Assembly (NCBI GenBank): GCA_013399875.1
Contig: VXAZ01002106.1
Location: 424,244 to 488,243 of the forward strand
Reading direction: 5' to 3'
Length of the DNA: 64,000 bases
Source: Gymnorhina tibicen
Taxonomy: Eukaryota > Chordata > Aves > Passeriformes > Artamidae
The translations under genes were made by a program, and so were the position numbers. Shown piece after piece: positions 49,861-62,744 of this stretch. The notes under the pieces were generated by a model. It was not told where the DNA came from. It did no database searches and saw only the letters and a list, made by a program, of their open reading frames with translations. Numbering within the stretch: position 1 is the stretch's first letter; every line of letters begins with the position of its first letter.

Positions 49861-52183
49861 ATGGGCTTCTAAACTGTCTCTTTAACACTGAACTGAATTT
49901 CAACTCCTAGTGCTTGTAACTAATTGTTTTCATCAGAAACATTTTTTTTAGCAATTATTATTCCAGACTCTCTGATTATCTCTTTTCTTTTTTCATTTAT
50001 CCTATGGCAATGGTAGCATTTGAAAGCTCCCCTGCATACAATGGACTGTTAGAAAACTAGATTTTACTCAGTGAATAAGCTGCCTAGTAAAAAGAATAAA
50101 ATTAAACAGAATCTGTATGAACAGGAAGTATGCATTTCTAATACTTTTTTTAGAGAACTATGTATGAAGACCAGAATTTCCTTGCCTCTGATTTGTGAGC
50201 CAGTCCTAAGTGAAATCCAAAAGAAAAGACTGAAATTAAGTGCAGTTTAAGGATTGAGAAAATATGATGACTTTTGACAAAAAAGCTTGTAAAATCTGTC
50301 ATAGTAATTAAGGTCCTAAACAAGAATACAAGTAAAAGCTTTATGGGCTGGGTTGTTAGATATCTTGGAGCTTATATGCAGAGAAACTTTCTTTTAAATA
50401 CATTTTAAAAAATGATTGCAGTATGTTTACTACTGTGATAATGTGCAAGTTTTACTTAGAAAATAATCAGCTGATTAGTTCATGCAAGTTGCAAAACTGT
50501 AGTACGCATTCAGAATCAGAATAAAACAATCTTTTCAAGGGAAAGTGGCATATGTAATTAGTTAAAATGAAAGCCACAGATAGCAGAAACTCTTCTGGAA
50601 TATATGAATGTGGCTCTTACCAAGCATAATTTTGCTAAAAACCTGGCAATTAGGGCTTTGGTTTTTGGCCCGTATTTATATAAAACATACCAAGATGAAG
50701 ATCTCATTTCTAGTTTTCTTTGTAGTGATTTTAGGAGGAGGAGAGGAAAGAGCATAAGGCATGTTAATTGCTTTTGGGAATACGCTATTCCAGGTTAAGA
50801 AGAATAAATATTGTACACTCTGAAAAGCATGTTGATTTTTAGTGAGCAGTACTAATTTACACATTCTTCATTTAGAGTACAGAGGTAAAATGGATCCTTT
50901 GGTGGATGTAGTCACAGCATAAATGTGCAGAATAAAAAGAAATGGGATGGTGGTGTTGTGTTGCATGAAAAGCAGGACAAGCGGTGGAAAAGAGCAGCCC
51001 ACCATGCATTACCTGTCACTACAATGGTGCAGGGGCAGAGGGTGCATCAAAACACAGCTAGATTTGTTAACAATTTTAGTGTGTAGTACCTCTCTAGGAT
51101 GATTTTCTGTAAGAGGATTGTTTCGTGTTATTACAGTACTAGTTGGGTACAGTAATTTTCTGACTTCTCCTTTCCGTACATATATCTTTGCAAGCCTGTA
51201 GTGAGATCCACTCTGTCATTTGCATTCGTTTTCTCCTGCTGAGCAAAGCTAAATAGAATTTCTGCTCGCAGGTGATCCCACTGGGAGGATCTCTTGAGCT
51301 CATCCTCTCTCCCTTTGATTAAAGCATTTTTAGGTATTGGTTAAGAGGTGTATCTCAAATCCCTGACTCTTAATTCCAGATTGCACTGTTCTGCTTCAGA
51401 CTGCTTCACTGGAAAATAATTAACATAAGTCCAGCTGATTCATGTAATGGGAGATTTACTCTGCTAGGCAGAAGCTTCTGCTGGTGTTCAGCTTTGTAGG
51501 GTCTTGTTGGGGGAAAATGGGTATGAAGCTACTGTGAACAATTCTTGACTTCCAAAATTTCTTGTTCTCTCATAGCTATGAAATAGAGAAGCCAGATTTT
51601 AAGACAGATTGAATGTAGTGTTTTTAAGGAAATCTAGCAGACTTACAACAATACACATAATTATCTAGTGGCAGGAGAGAAATCAAAGCAGCAAGACTGA
51701 GTACATTTACTGATGCACTGGATGCAGTAAGAAAATCTGTCTTGGTGGTGGAAGCTACTGCTATCTTAAATACATGCGGCAAAGCTACAGGCAGGTTTTT
51801 AAGCAACTTTTATAATTTAATCTATTTATAATCAAATTCTATTTCAATCGCATGCAGGCTGAGAGTGCAGGAGCTGGTTACTGCTACTGGTTCCCTAAAT
51901 GAATGCACTAAGATTTAGAAGCTGGGTTCACTAACGATGAGTTTAATTGGTATCTACACACAGTACTGAAGTCCCAAAATTGTATTCTGGGCACACACTT
52001 GACTCAGTGAAAAATTGGGATAGATTATGTAGAGACAGTGTGTAATTCCCCTTGCAAAGTCCTCACAAGTGCAGAGGGAAGGTGAGTGGCCAGGACAATC
52101 CCTTGCGCGAGCTACCCAAGCTACTGGCGGCTACAAGGTCTTCAGAGGCAGTGATAAATTTGAGGGTAGTCATCTGACTTGCC

Positions 52184-52201
52184 TTAATCAGCGCTGATTA
52201 A
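52184..52201. repeat. Perfect 18-bp palindrome TTAATCAGCGCTGATTAA
   Basis: The two half-sites each contain TAATCA/TGATTA, a homeodomain-type core, mirrored around AGCGCT. It sits in a mixed-composition, CpG-retaining block (about 52080-52280). An 18-bp palindrome is expected by chance less than once in 64 kb, so this alone is modest evidence for a site. Confidence 0.5.
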
Positions 52202-53881
52202 AAAGATCTAAATGGCTCCTGGCAGCCCCTGGATCAGAAGGATACAGATGCTCTCTCCCTAGTGGTATGCCAGTCACCACTGGGTAGGTAAATTCCATCT
52301 ATAAATGTCAGGGGTAACATTTGAGTCAAAAGTTGTGCAGTGGCACTCAGGAGAGCTGATGTACTGTGAAGATATAAGAAGAATGTAAATAACACCGTAA
52401 ATATTACAAGTTTATTATGTAAATTGATTGGGAGGCCTTTTGGAGAGGTCATGTTCTTTACTGACTCTGAAAAGCTATGGCTTAAATAGAGGACACCTTA
52501 AAGACAGGCAAGAAAAATTAACAGTATAAATGAAATTTTAAAAGCTGCTTAGCTTAAAGAGGGGATAAATGGGAAATAATATTGTAGAAGTATACATATT
52601 GTTTGACAAAATTAAATCAACTAATCATTCTTTATCCTTTTTCACAATTCAAGAACATGCAGGCATACAATTAAATTGAAAGGTTGAAACTTCAGAAAGT
52701 TTAAAAGAAAATATTTCTTCATGTAACGTAGTGTCTCAAGTTCCTCTTCAATGAAATAGGACAGTATTTTTCCTCTATCTCCAGTAAATATTAGAATTTT
52801 TTGATTTCTTCAACACCAGTTGTTGTATAACTTAAAATTAGTTATGCAAAGGAACACAGAATTGAATAGAGCACAATAGCTTTTCTGTAGCATTTTTAAT
52901 GTAGTCTCTAGACTTCAGTGAGTGACTAAAAGACGTCTTCCATAGAAGTAATAATACTGACTTTAAAAAGACAGAAAAGCTAGTTTTTGTGGTTCCTGTA
53001 GTTAATTATATTCACGCTGTATTATTTGCAGATGAGGAGAACCTAATCAATTCTCTTTCCTTACAAATCAGATCTCAAAAATGGTATTTAGAGATGTGGC
53101 CTTACACTGCTAATTCATGCAGAACATAAATATATAGTTACATTCCTACAATTTCAAACAAGCAGCGGTAACATCCCTGAGCAGTGAGATGATAGTTTGT
53201 GGAACTCAGACCCAGCACCCAGGGTGAAGTCAAAACTCAGAGGTTTCTGAGGTCTGGAATGGAGTAAGACATTTGCAGAGAGAAATATAAGGTAGGTGAG
53301 AGAATGAATTCTAGCACACTTCACTCCCTTCTTCGTGAACCATGTACTGTGTAAGTCACTTCTGGATGGAAGTGTTCATGAAGCAATGAGAAGAAAATAG
53401 TTCTTGGTCTTGCATACTCTAAGCTTGTCTTTTACTCACTAGGAAGAAATACGTTAGTTTAATTTAAGTAAAATAAATTCAAACATCTTAAAAGTAATCT
53501 TTGTTGGCTTTTATTAAATGAGGTGCCAAGAAAATGCACTATCGAAGTCTGTCTTTTCAAAGCACATCCACTGAGCGGGAACCATGTAAGCGTGAAAAGA
53601 CCTTAGAGGAAATGTTAGTCAGGTATTATATTTTCTGGTTAATGGCCACCTAGAAGAAGCAGTAAAATAATCATTGTAGTGAGGATTACAAAGTGTGTCA
53701 TATTGCTCCTCACTGTAAATATCACTTTAATTTTTTATGGCACAGATTATTTGTAAGTTTATTTTATATACTGCATAGCACTTAAATGTCACTGGATCTA
53801 AAACCTTTATCCGGGAAGCTCATTAGTTGAGCTGTCTGCGTTTGTGTATCTGCCATCAGCATCTGGTGAGAGGGCTGCTGC

Positions 53882-53965
53882 TGACCCTGCCAGACTTGGG
53901 TCATGAGGTCAGCAGGTCTCATTTATTATTCAAAATTGCTTTCTGACCTTTTATCAGCTAGGTCA
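53882..53965. promoter_or_regulatory. Cluster of five nuclear-receptor half-sites including a DR2
   Basis: TGACCC is at 53882-53887, GGGTCA at 53898-53903, AGGTCA at 53906-53911, TGACCT at 53944-53949 and AGGTCA at 53960-53965 (followed by AAG). The second and third form a direct repeat spaced by two bases (DR2), a configuration used by RAR/RXR heterodimers. The fourth and fifth form an everted pair flanking a TTATCAG GATA-type site. The block is balanced in composition and could be an enhancer; which gene it would serve is unknown. Confidence 0.4.
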
Positions 53966-56900
53966 AAGAATGCTGCATTCTCCTTGGTCGAATTTTATAG
54001 TGAAATCAGGATCATGCACAGATAATAAAATTACCAATTCACGTGAATCTCATCCTTCTCTCTCTAAAAATGTACTCACTTTGAGGTTGATGAAGTTGGA
54101 AGAGTTGCCTGTACGAACATGTCTGCTTCACGATCACGAGGGTTCCCTGTCATCCTTGTGAAATAACACATGTAGCTTTGCATGTAGTTCATGATTTGAT
54201 TGTGCATCTGCTTTCTGCTGGTGGGGTACACAGGCAGCTGAAGGCAGAGCTCCGTAGTTAACAGATGACCTCTCATTTTTATCACTCCCATACTTTTGCA
54301 CAGTTACCTATTAACTATTTCTATTTTCGACATATTTTCACTGGTAACTGTATCTTCTACCTTCTGTTGCACACATGTATCAGTTGAATATGGGAAAAAT
54401 TAGAAGCACAGTACAGCAGGAAAAGGCAATAAATATGAAGACTTTTTCTTGGAGATGATAACAATCTGGAAATAAAAGACATTGAGTCCAAAATGTTTTT
54501 GGATTTGAGATGTGATCTAGATCTAGGAAGTCACTGGCCAGCATGATTTTAGTCCAAACAGAATCCAGAAGCACCCTGGCAAAATTAGGAAGAACTGATG
54601 ATCTGAAATTTTAATTCTGTGATGATTAAAAGAGGACGTATGCATGACGTTGCAGTAAGAAACATATTTTGGGAATTTTAGAACACTAAACTTTGAAGAG
54701 AAAATTAGCCATCACATCTTAACAAGCCATACTACAGTATGGAAAATTGGAAACCATAAATGGTAGATTGATTCTTAAAGGGAGCTGTGCAGTTCAGCAT
54801 TATCCCTCTGGAATGATTTCATCCTTTTTAAAAGAAGGAGCCAAAGGTCACATTGGTCTTGCCCTTGAAGCAGACAATATGAGATGTCAGCTTGTGCTTT
54901 CTGACACTGCATATGATGAATAACCTTGATGTAGTAATAAACAAATAGCCTGTATTAACGTTTAGAAGCGCAGTGAAGTATTAATGCAATATATACTTCA
55001 ACAATGTATTGCAAATATACAGCTTTCATAGAAATGGATTTCCTCTAGTAATACTGTCATAAATTTATGGTTTCTTAAATGTTGCTGTAAAATAAATTCT
55101 TTAAGTAACAGAATGTGTACATATCTTAAATATGACCAATCATATGTACCTAAATGAAGAAAATTGCTATTAACAAGTAGTAATAAATTAAAATTATATT
55201 AAAAACCCCTGAACATCTGTATTCATGTAGATACTGAATTTATTGTAAATACTGTATTTCTAGTGTTTCAAATACCTGTAGTCAATCACCTTTGTAAATG
55301 TAGCTCTGCCATTAATTAATATTCAGTAAGGTTATCAGCTCTTTTTTGGTATTTCTACTAGAAGAGAAAAAAAACGTTTACTAGTAAGGTGTGCATAACA
55401 TTTGGTTGGTATGAAGTGTTTTCTTCTAACGATGGTAAGCTGAAAGTGTGCTTATTGTGGGGAGAGTCGTACCATGGTGCAGTAGTCCTTTTAACAAATT
55501 CCTTAGCTTTAAGAACAGTCTTGTACTCATTACAGTCTTGATGGCACATTAAGGGTTTTTGTGGTTGGGTTGTTTTTAAGTGGAAGTTAAACAAAGCCAT
55601 TTGATATTAATGAAATGCAGGATAGTATTTAGCCCTGTGCAGTGTTTGAAGTGCAGAGTTTCTCTTGTTCGTGAGTAATGTCTGTGTCTTGCAGGTATTC
55701 TGTAATTTTATACATCATACTTGTTTGCTTCTACCTACGCACTGTGCTCCCAAACAAGTAATCTTTTCTTAGTAAAGATGAGCCGTGTAGAGATTTCTCG
55801 GTGTTCCCTCTGAATCTTCTAGAGACGTGGCCATGTGCTGCCATATGCAAGTTAACCCCAGGTCCTATTCCAGCCTTTATTATCAGGCAAACCAAAAAAA
55901 AAAAAAAAAATGGGGTGATAAATATTCACTGTTGTTTGTTTGAGAAACACTTACTGTCTTAATATTTGTGAAACGCTCTAGCACATATCCCAGTGTAGTT
56001 TAGAAAGTGAAAAAAGGCATTTATCGTTCCTCCTTACACATATTATGAATGTTACATGTTAATGAAAGATAATTTGCAGATGTGTGAGCAGAAGAGACCA
56101 GGTTTACATTTCATAGTATCATAAAAATTCTTCAAAGGTTCTTAAATTTAGGTTCAAGAAATGTGGAGAATGCCATCCAATTGCTGGATGAAAGAAAGCA
56201 ATACTGCTAGTTAAAGTGAAAAGCAACTCAACAATAGTACTTGCGGACATATAACGAGCAGAAAAATGCATAGAAAAGAATACTTTACAGATTAATGAAA
56301 AAATAAATTCCATCTTCCTCTTTGAACAAACATTTGAGTGGTGAGAGATTGACCTGTCTTTACAAGTACCAACCAAATGAACAAAGAGAAAGGAGAACCT
56401 CTCTACTGTCTTTACAGCTCCCTGAGAAGTCACAAGTAAAGAAAATAAATATGTATCCAAAAGAGGGTGCAGTCTCAAAGAAACCAATAAAAAATCTGCT
56501 CTTTAGAAGGTGAGATTGTCAGACTAAAAAATAAGACAAGAAGGAAAGTGAGCCCTGCCTATTCGTTTGCACTCTGTATCTACCTGTCTTCATGAGCTAA
56601 AACAAATCGAGTCATTTGTTCTTCTAAACCACATTTTCACTTTCCTTTAGCTCTGAATCAGTAATAGCCTGGGAATGGAACCTGAAGTGGCAGCTGTGTA
56701 TGCAACTATAAAAGCATCAGGTAGATAGTGGTAATGTGTTTTATAACAATACAGTATGGTAAATACTGCTGCAATCCCAAGTTTTTAATACTGAACTTAA
56801 TATTTCCCATTGTAAGAACTATTTCAGTCTGTTCTTTAGCCTTTCAGATTTTCTAGGAAAATTAGTGTCTCTAAGTAAGTTAATACCCCTAGATACTAAT

Positions 56901-59900
56901 GCCTTACACAGTTGTAGATCTGTTTGCACCCTCTTGAAGTCCAATAGGCCACAAGCACTATAGGTATTTTTTCACATACTGCCACAAGAATTCTTGCAAT
57001 TCTGTAGCAGTGTAAAAATGTGGAGCTCTCTCACCAAAGGTAGGCTCATCTCCTCTGGAAAAAGCATTGGCTTATGGGAGCAGTTTATGGCTAGAGGTTC
57101 ACCTGCATTTGTCATTTGTGATAAAGGGTGTGCAGAGACTGGGATGCCTGTAAGCTTCAGTGGGCTCTGTGCATTGAACACTTGAAAGCAGTTATACTGT
57201 GGTGCTACAGCTGTGCAGTCTCAAATCCCTGGAATAAGAAGTATGAAGCTCAGAGTTTACTTGGGTTATTTTGGAAAAGATTAAGCAGATTCCTGTGTGT
57301 CTTCTGTTCTTTTGAATGTAGTTATGGAAAGTCATCTTACTTTTACAGTATCTGTTCTAATCCTTTTCACATATCCATTAGAATTTCTACACTGCTTGCT
57401 TCATCTCAGTCACCTTGGCCAAACTCAGATTGTGGTAAATCAAGAGCAGCTCTATTTCTTTTTTATAAAAGTGCACCCAGTCAACACAGAGGTGAAGGAG
57501 GGAGTGAGCTTTCTGTGATTTATTTTACAAGACTGCTGTGTTTTCTGTTAATTATGCTACAGCCATTGCACAGGGCTTTTGAAACTGCAGTCAAGGTCCT
57601 GCTGCACATTTATACCTTTTTTTGTGCAGGAGCCCTTTTGGCATTTCCACTTCACTCATCTTACAAGCTGGAGTGCAACCTTCAGTGATCTCCCAAACTG
57701 GCAATTTTGTATCCTGAAACACTGAATTTGTTTTTATCCTTCCATATGAACAAGGATATATATGACTGTCCCTAGGTTCACCTCTGAGTGTGCAGACAAG
57801 TTGGTAGTTGGAAGGAAATAGGAACAGAAACAAGTCAAGCAGTAAAAGAGAAGAATACCAGCAACACAATTTGAAGTATCTGCAGCAGACAGGTAGGACA
57901 CTTCCGTATGGAATTTCTTGTTGAGGACAGGATAATTTCCAAATAGTCAGTGTATACCTACCTTTTCTATGTGTGAATTTGAATATAGATGTGCACAAAT
58001 AGACAACACCTAGTACACTTAAGTTTCAGAACACCTTAATAAAGACATTCCAGATACTTTTTACAAGGTACATTACAAAAAGCAATAGAAATGTTTGTTT
58101 TCAGAACTAACAAGAAACTAATGATCAGACATTAATGAAAAATCAAATTCTGATCAGTGATTTAACTACTGTGGTAATACAAATACAGCCAGTGAATATA
58201 ATATTTCACCAACCCTCATAATTTTATGGTAAATCTTACGGTATCTTGTGTGTTTCTTTCCCAAAAGTCCCAGTTCATATGGCAAAGTGATAGTATGGAA
58301 TTATTGCTATAAGCAAATGATTCTTCCTGAGGATTAAAGGCTCAATACCCAAAATGGCTAACACTTAAAAAAAACAAGTGAAAAAAGAACCTAAAGAAAA
58401 CTTTGTTTCTTCTTCCCTTTTTTTGCTTTTTTAATCTCATACCTCTGGAGGCTTGAGTCCTATGCTAAAAGTGAGCAATACCAAAACTGATGACAGTCTT
58501 TTAAGTTAGCAGCATTGAGCAGCATCTTCCTTTTATATTTGACCAAAGTGCAGTGAATTTGACATTTTAAAATATCCTGCCACTTCTCCATCTAGATAAT
58601 TTCTGCCTCACACATACATAACACTTGAATGCATCGAAGAGATCATGGAAGAGCTCACACCTGTGTTATTCCTTGGCTCTTTATCCCACCATGGTCCCTA
58701 ACTCCAGTAAGAACGTGGTCTTGTACAGTGTCTCACCTGACAAGGCAGATCAGCTGCATTTTTTGGACCCATGCTTTTCAGTTCCTCACACATGTGGTTC
58801 CACATGGCCTTTGGAGCATAGATACAGTTGTCAGTCACCTCCTTAGATGTCCAACTTCTTGGAAGTGCCTGTGGTGTCTGTCTTGCCTCTTTATTGCCTG
58901 TCTCAAAGGGGAGGCTCTTTTGTTCACTTACAGATAGGTCCTGCAGATGGCCTGAAGAAAGGGGCTGAGTGTAGGTGGAGTGAAGGTGCAGTATTTGGCC
59001 GGGGTCGTCTTTTACCCATTATGTACTTCAAAATTCTTGCTTATGTACTCATTTGAGGGAGTGACACATTTGTTTTCTGGAGATACATCCAGTGGTGCTT
59101 AAAGTGGAGAGTCTGTTTCCCAAACCTGTGTCTGTTTTGTGGGAACTGGAGCAGATGATCCACATTCATTACCAATACCATTATGTATCATCCAGCAGTT
59201 TGATAAGCACCTTTCTGATACTTACACATAGCAACAGATATTGCTTATTAATTTAGAGAATAACAAAGCCCAAATTTTGTTCTAAATTACATCAGGAGAA
59301 TAACTGTCTTGATCTAAATCTGACTGTCTTGAATCTAAAGTCATGCTTCTGTAACAGAGCCCAGAATTATTGTCCATATGTACAAAACTGATTTCCAGCT
59401 ACAAAAAAACCATAGGGGACAGCAACCCCTAGTAACTGGTGCTTGGGAAAAAGTACAAAATTATCGCGTGAGATGTTAGTTTGCTGCCCTAAACACCAAT
59501 TCACTACAAATCTTAGCCATGTAACTGGAAATCATTAATTAAATCCTGTGCAGCCAAGAATCATGCATAATGTAACACGACCACTGCAAACAGTCCTCTC
59601 CTGATCATTTAAATTTCCTTCTTGCTCTTACTGACATGAGGAGCTTGTATTTGAAGTAGTCCCTGATGAGATTTCGCTTTTACTTCCTTGGAGAATGTCC
59701 TTTACATATTTATAGGACAAAGTAGAAGGATTACCTATGTGTGTTTTTTTCTCTTAGGGTACTAAATGTATTAATATAAAAAATACGTACCGTGGTAACA
59801 ATATTATTACCTCAAAAATCTTTTGACTCTATGGAAAATAAAGGGTCTTATGCTCTAAGCCTTTAAGTAATCATAGTCTGATTGGGTCATGTTCATAAGA

Positions 59901-61233
59901 TAGCCACTTTTAAGTTGAATATGCAATTCCCTGTGAAAAGTACAATTTCCATATCTTCGATTAATTTTTATGAAGAGGATTTTAGTAAGCAGCCCACTCT
60001 AAAGGGCAGTGTTATTTCTAATCCATTGTCGTGTTAGGGGTGAGAATAGAGAGGTTGCTCCATCAACACTGCTAATGTTCAAAAAGGCAATTTGTTTAAA
60101 GGATGGGCACAGAAGGAGAAGGAAGTGGAGTTCAAAAATTAAAAACTGCACAGCAGTTTCACTGCAAACCATCTACTAGTCATACAGTGCTATCCAATTA
60201 ATCCATTACTCTTAGAAGAGGAATCCCTGTATATCCAGGTACAATCCTTGCCAAATATCTGGACACAATCATAGGCTTTTGGGATTACAAGTAACATAAT
60301 AAAGGATAATGATCAAAAATTAAGCACACCAATACAGAATGCTTGGGTTAACTGGACTTGCCATGTGCACTGTAAGGCAGCAGTCTGTTAGGTTTAAAGT
60401 GAGATTAAGGAGTTGTGTAACCTGCAATTATGCTGGTTTTCATTAAAAAAATAAGATGATTTGGCTCAGTAGGGCCCTTCCTTATATTTACCTCTGTTTA
60501 ATTGGATTTGGAACTGCTTAAACATCTTTGAGTTGGAGCTTATAAGAAGATGATCCCAGCTGTTTTTCAAAGCTTAAGACAGCAGGCAGACAACATGATC
60601 ATGTCAAGACTCATACTAAAGCCTTAATCCTACTTTTTCATCAACTAGCACTACAGCTGAGTCTTTAACCTTCTAAGTACTAAATGTGCTTTGGATCTCT
60701 CACAATACATTTGCTGTCAAATGTTATTCTCTGATAATACTAATTTCTGCTTCCTTTCTGAAAAGTACTTTCAGGAATAGTCTCTATCTGAATTTGGAGA
60801 GCTTTAGTGTAAGCCTGTATTTTCAGTCCTGTTATTTTCAGTCTTTTTAGAAATACTACTTATAAACTTGCATGTATTGAAGTCTGTTGTTCTCTGTGGG
60901 GGCAAGGCAGTGCATTGACAGGTAGCTCACAGTGCTGTAATGAATAATCAACTATATTGGTAACTATTTTTCATTGTACATTAATTACTAGATTGAACAC
61001 GTTTTCTTTTCAATAAGAAATGAGAAAAACTTTAGTTTCCTTCAGGTCTTTTTCCTAGGAACTGTCACCATGACTGAGAGAAAATTTTCCAAATTTCCAG
61101 CCTCAAAACTGGCATTATTTTGTAACAGTGCCTTACTTACTTTCATAATCCTAGGGTTGAATAGAGATTGAATGTTCTAATGTGTTATTCCTGCATCTGT
61201 AAATAGTACCCATGTAATGCAATAATCTGTGCT

Positions 61234-61357
61234 CCTTTTTCTTTTTCTTTTTCTTTTTCTTTTTCTTTTTCTTTTTCTTTTTCTTTTTCTTTTTCTTTTT
61301 CTTTTTCTTTTTCTTTTTCTTTTTCTTTTTCTTTTTCTTTTTCTTTTTCTTTTTCTC
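61234..61357. repeat. (CTTTTT)n hexanucleotide microsatellite, about 20 perfect units
   Basis: An uninterrupted array of CTTTTT units about 123 bases long, pure pyrimidine on the plus strand and pure purine on the minus strand. The two minus-strand open frames through it (Lys-Arg and Lys-Glu repeats) are artefacts. Perfect units imply recent expansion and likely length variation between individuals. Confidence 0.97.
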
Positions 61358-62504
61358 CTGCTCTGTCGGGTAGTGCTCTGATTTGTCCTAGTGACACAGG
61401 GCTGCCAGCAGGAAAGCAAGCGTAGTTAATGCTCAGCTGCTCAAACCAGTCAAGCAAGCTAGCAAGTCCCAGCTGTGCTACTTGATGTTTTTTGATTGCA
61501 CCTAGTCCTCAATCTGTGAACTGTTTTCTGGACTTAGATTCATCAAGCTCTGCCGCTTTAAAAACTCATGCAGGCAGGCATCCTAGGATATGCCATTATA
61601 AGCTGCTGCCAGGGGATCTTCTAGGAGATAAATGGAATCTGTGTGAAGTAAATTAGTGTGAACCAGTCAATCTGTGTGTCAGCCTTGAGCCACATCCATG
61701 GGTAACTAGCTTGCTGACTGAAAAGTCCGCTGTCTTTTGCCAATCAGAGGTCTCAGCCACCAGGAAGCAGTCCTATACAACGTTAGTTTCTTGGAATAAT
61801 GCCTGTTTGACCAGCTAGTGAAACTCTTCAGTATACAGTTCTGTACTGCTTGAGTTTACTTATTGCTTACAATTGAACTGAAAATCTTTTAAAGTCAGAT
61901 AACATTTTAACAGTAGGGAGCATCACAGAAATGTCTTGGAAATAAGTACTTCCACTTTCCTACAGCAGCCATTCAGCAGAGTCATGCTGTGCTGCAGTTG
62001 GCTTTACCTCCCTATCAGTAATACATCTCCAAGGCCATAATGCAAAAGAATAACAATAATCTGGCCAGAAGAGGTTAATATAGAGGCTCTGTGTGTTTTT
62101 TTTCCATGGATTAAGCTATTTGGACAGCTTTGATCGAGAGATGGGAAGACTATACGAGCTGTAACGCTCATATTATGCACAGGGATGTGTCAGTGTCGTA
62201 ACTGTGCTGCACACTTTCATTTTTGTTTGGTTTTAAAAGCAAATTGAGGCAATCTACAGCAAGAATTTCTCTGTACAAAGGGACTGAACCAGAATCCTCT
62301 GCAAGCTTCCTGATTAATGATTTTATACTTGAATACCAAATCAATCTACTATCATGAAAATAATAATGTCAATACTGTCAACTATGCAATTTTAAAAATA
62401 GGAAGTATTTCTTTGTTGGTTTTGTAGGTGTAACTGGTACACTGATAGGATTCACATCTGCACTGTGTGCTCTCCCACACCATTGGTCTAATGTACAGAA
62501 ACCG
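61358..62504. other. Non-coding stretch with mixed-composition blocks
   Basis: No open frame of note. Two blocks, about 61430-61800 and 62090-62220, have balanced composition and few homopolymers, and the first contains GCCAATCAG, an NF-Y type CCAAT motif, near 61738-61746. They may be regulatory. No exon or promoter can be supported. Confidence 0.4.
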
Positions 62505-62744
62505 GGGGGAGTTTAGCTGTATTTCTTTAGAAAAGCTTCTTCATCCTTGGTGGTTGGTGGTCGGGCACTGGAACAGGCTCCCCAGGGAAGTGGTCACAGC
62601 ACCAAACCCGACAGAGCTCAACAAGAGTTTGGATAATACTCTCTGGCACAGGGTAGGATTCTTGGGGATGATGCTGTGCAGGGCCAGGAGTTGGACTTGA
62701 TGATCTTTGTGGGGCTCTTTCATCTCAGCATATTCTGTGATATT
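62505..62744 (+). mobile_element. CR1 LINE, 3'-end fragment
   Basis: Starts with gggggagtttagctgtattt, passes gggcactggaacaggctccc and cagggaagtggtcacagcac, and ends with ccaggagttggacttgatga, tctttgtggggctctttc and the terminal tattctgtgat. These are plus-orientation CR1 3' blocks. It is better preserved than the copy at 22345 and is 5'-truncated. It has no coding capacity. Confidence 0.93.

Larger units (their letters stand above)
49861..61233. other. Intergenic DNA, middle part
   Basis: No gene is recognised. Mixed-composition blocks stand out from AT-rich background at about 51180-51500, 52080-52280, 53800-53990, 55770-55890 and 57000-57700. Some carry compact motif clusters listed separately. 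A 17-base A-run lies at 55894-55910. The longest non-WDR72 open frame of the window (57128-57688, 186 codons) has a Cys/Phe/Ser-rich composition without known domains and is not called as a gene. Confidence 0.6.

Noticed and set aside
61177..61457. Minus-strand open frames of Lys-Arg and Lys-Glu repeats.
   Set aside because: They are translations of the (CTTTTT)n microsatellite and not genes.
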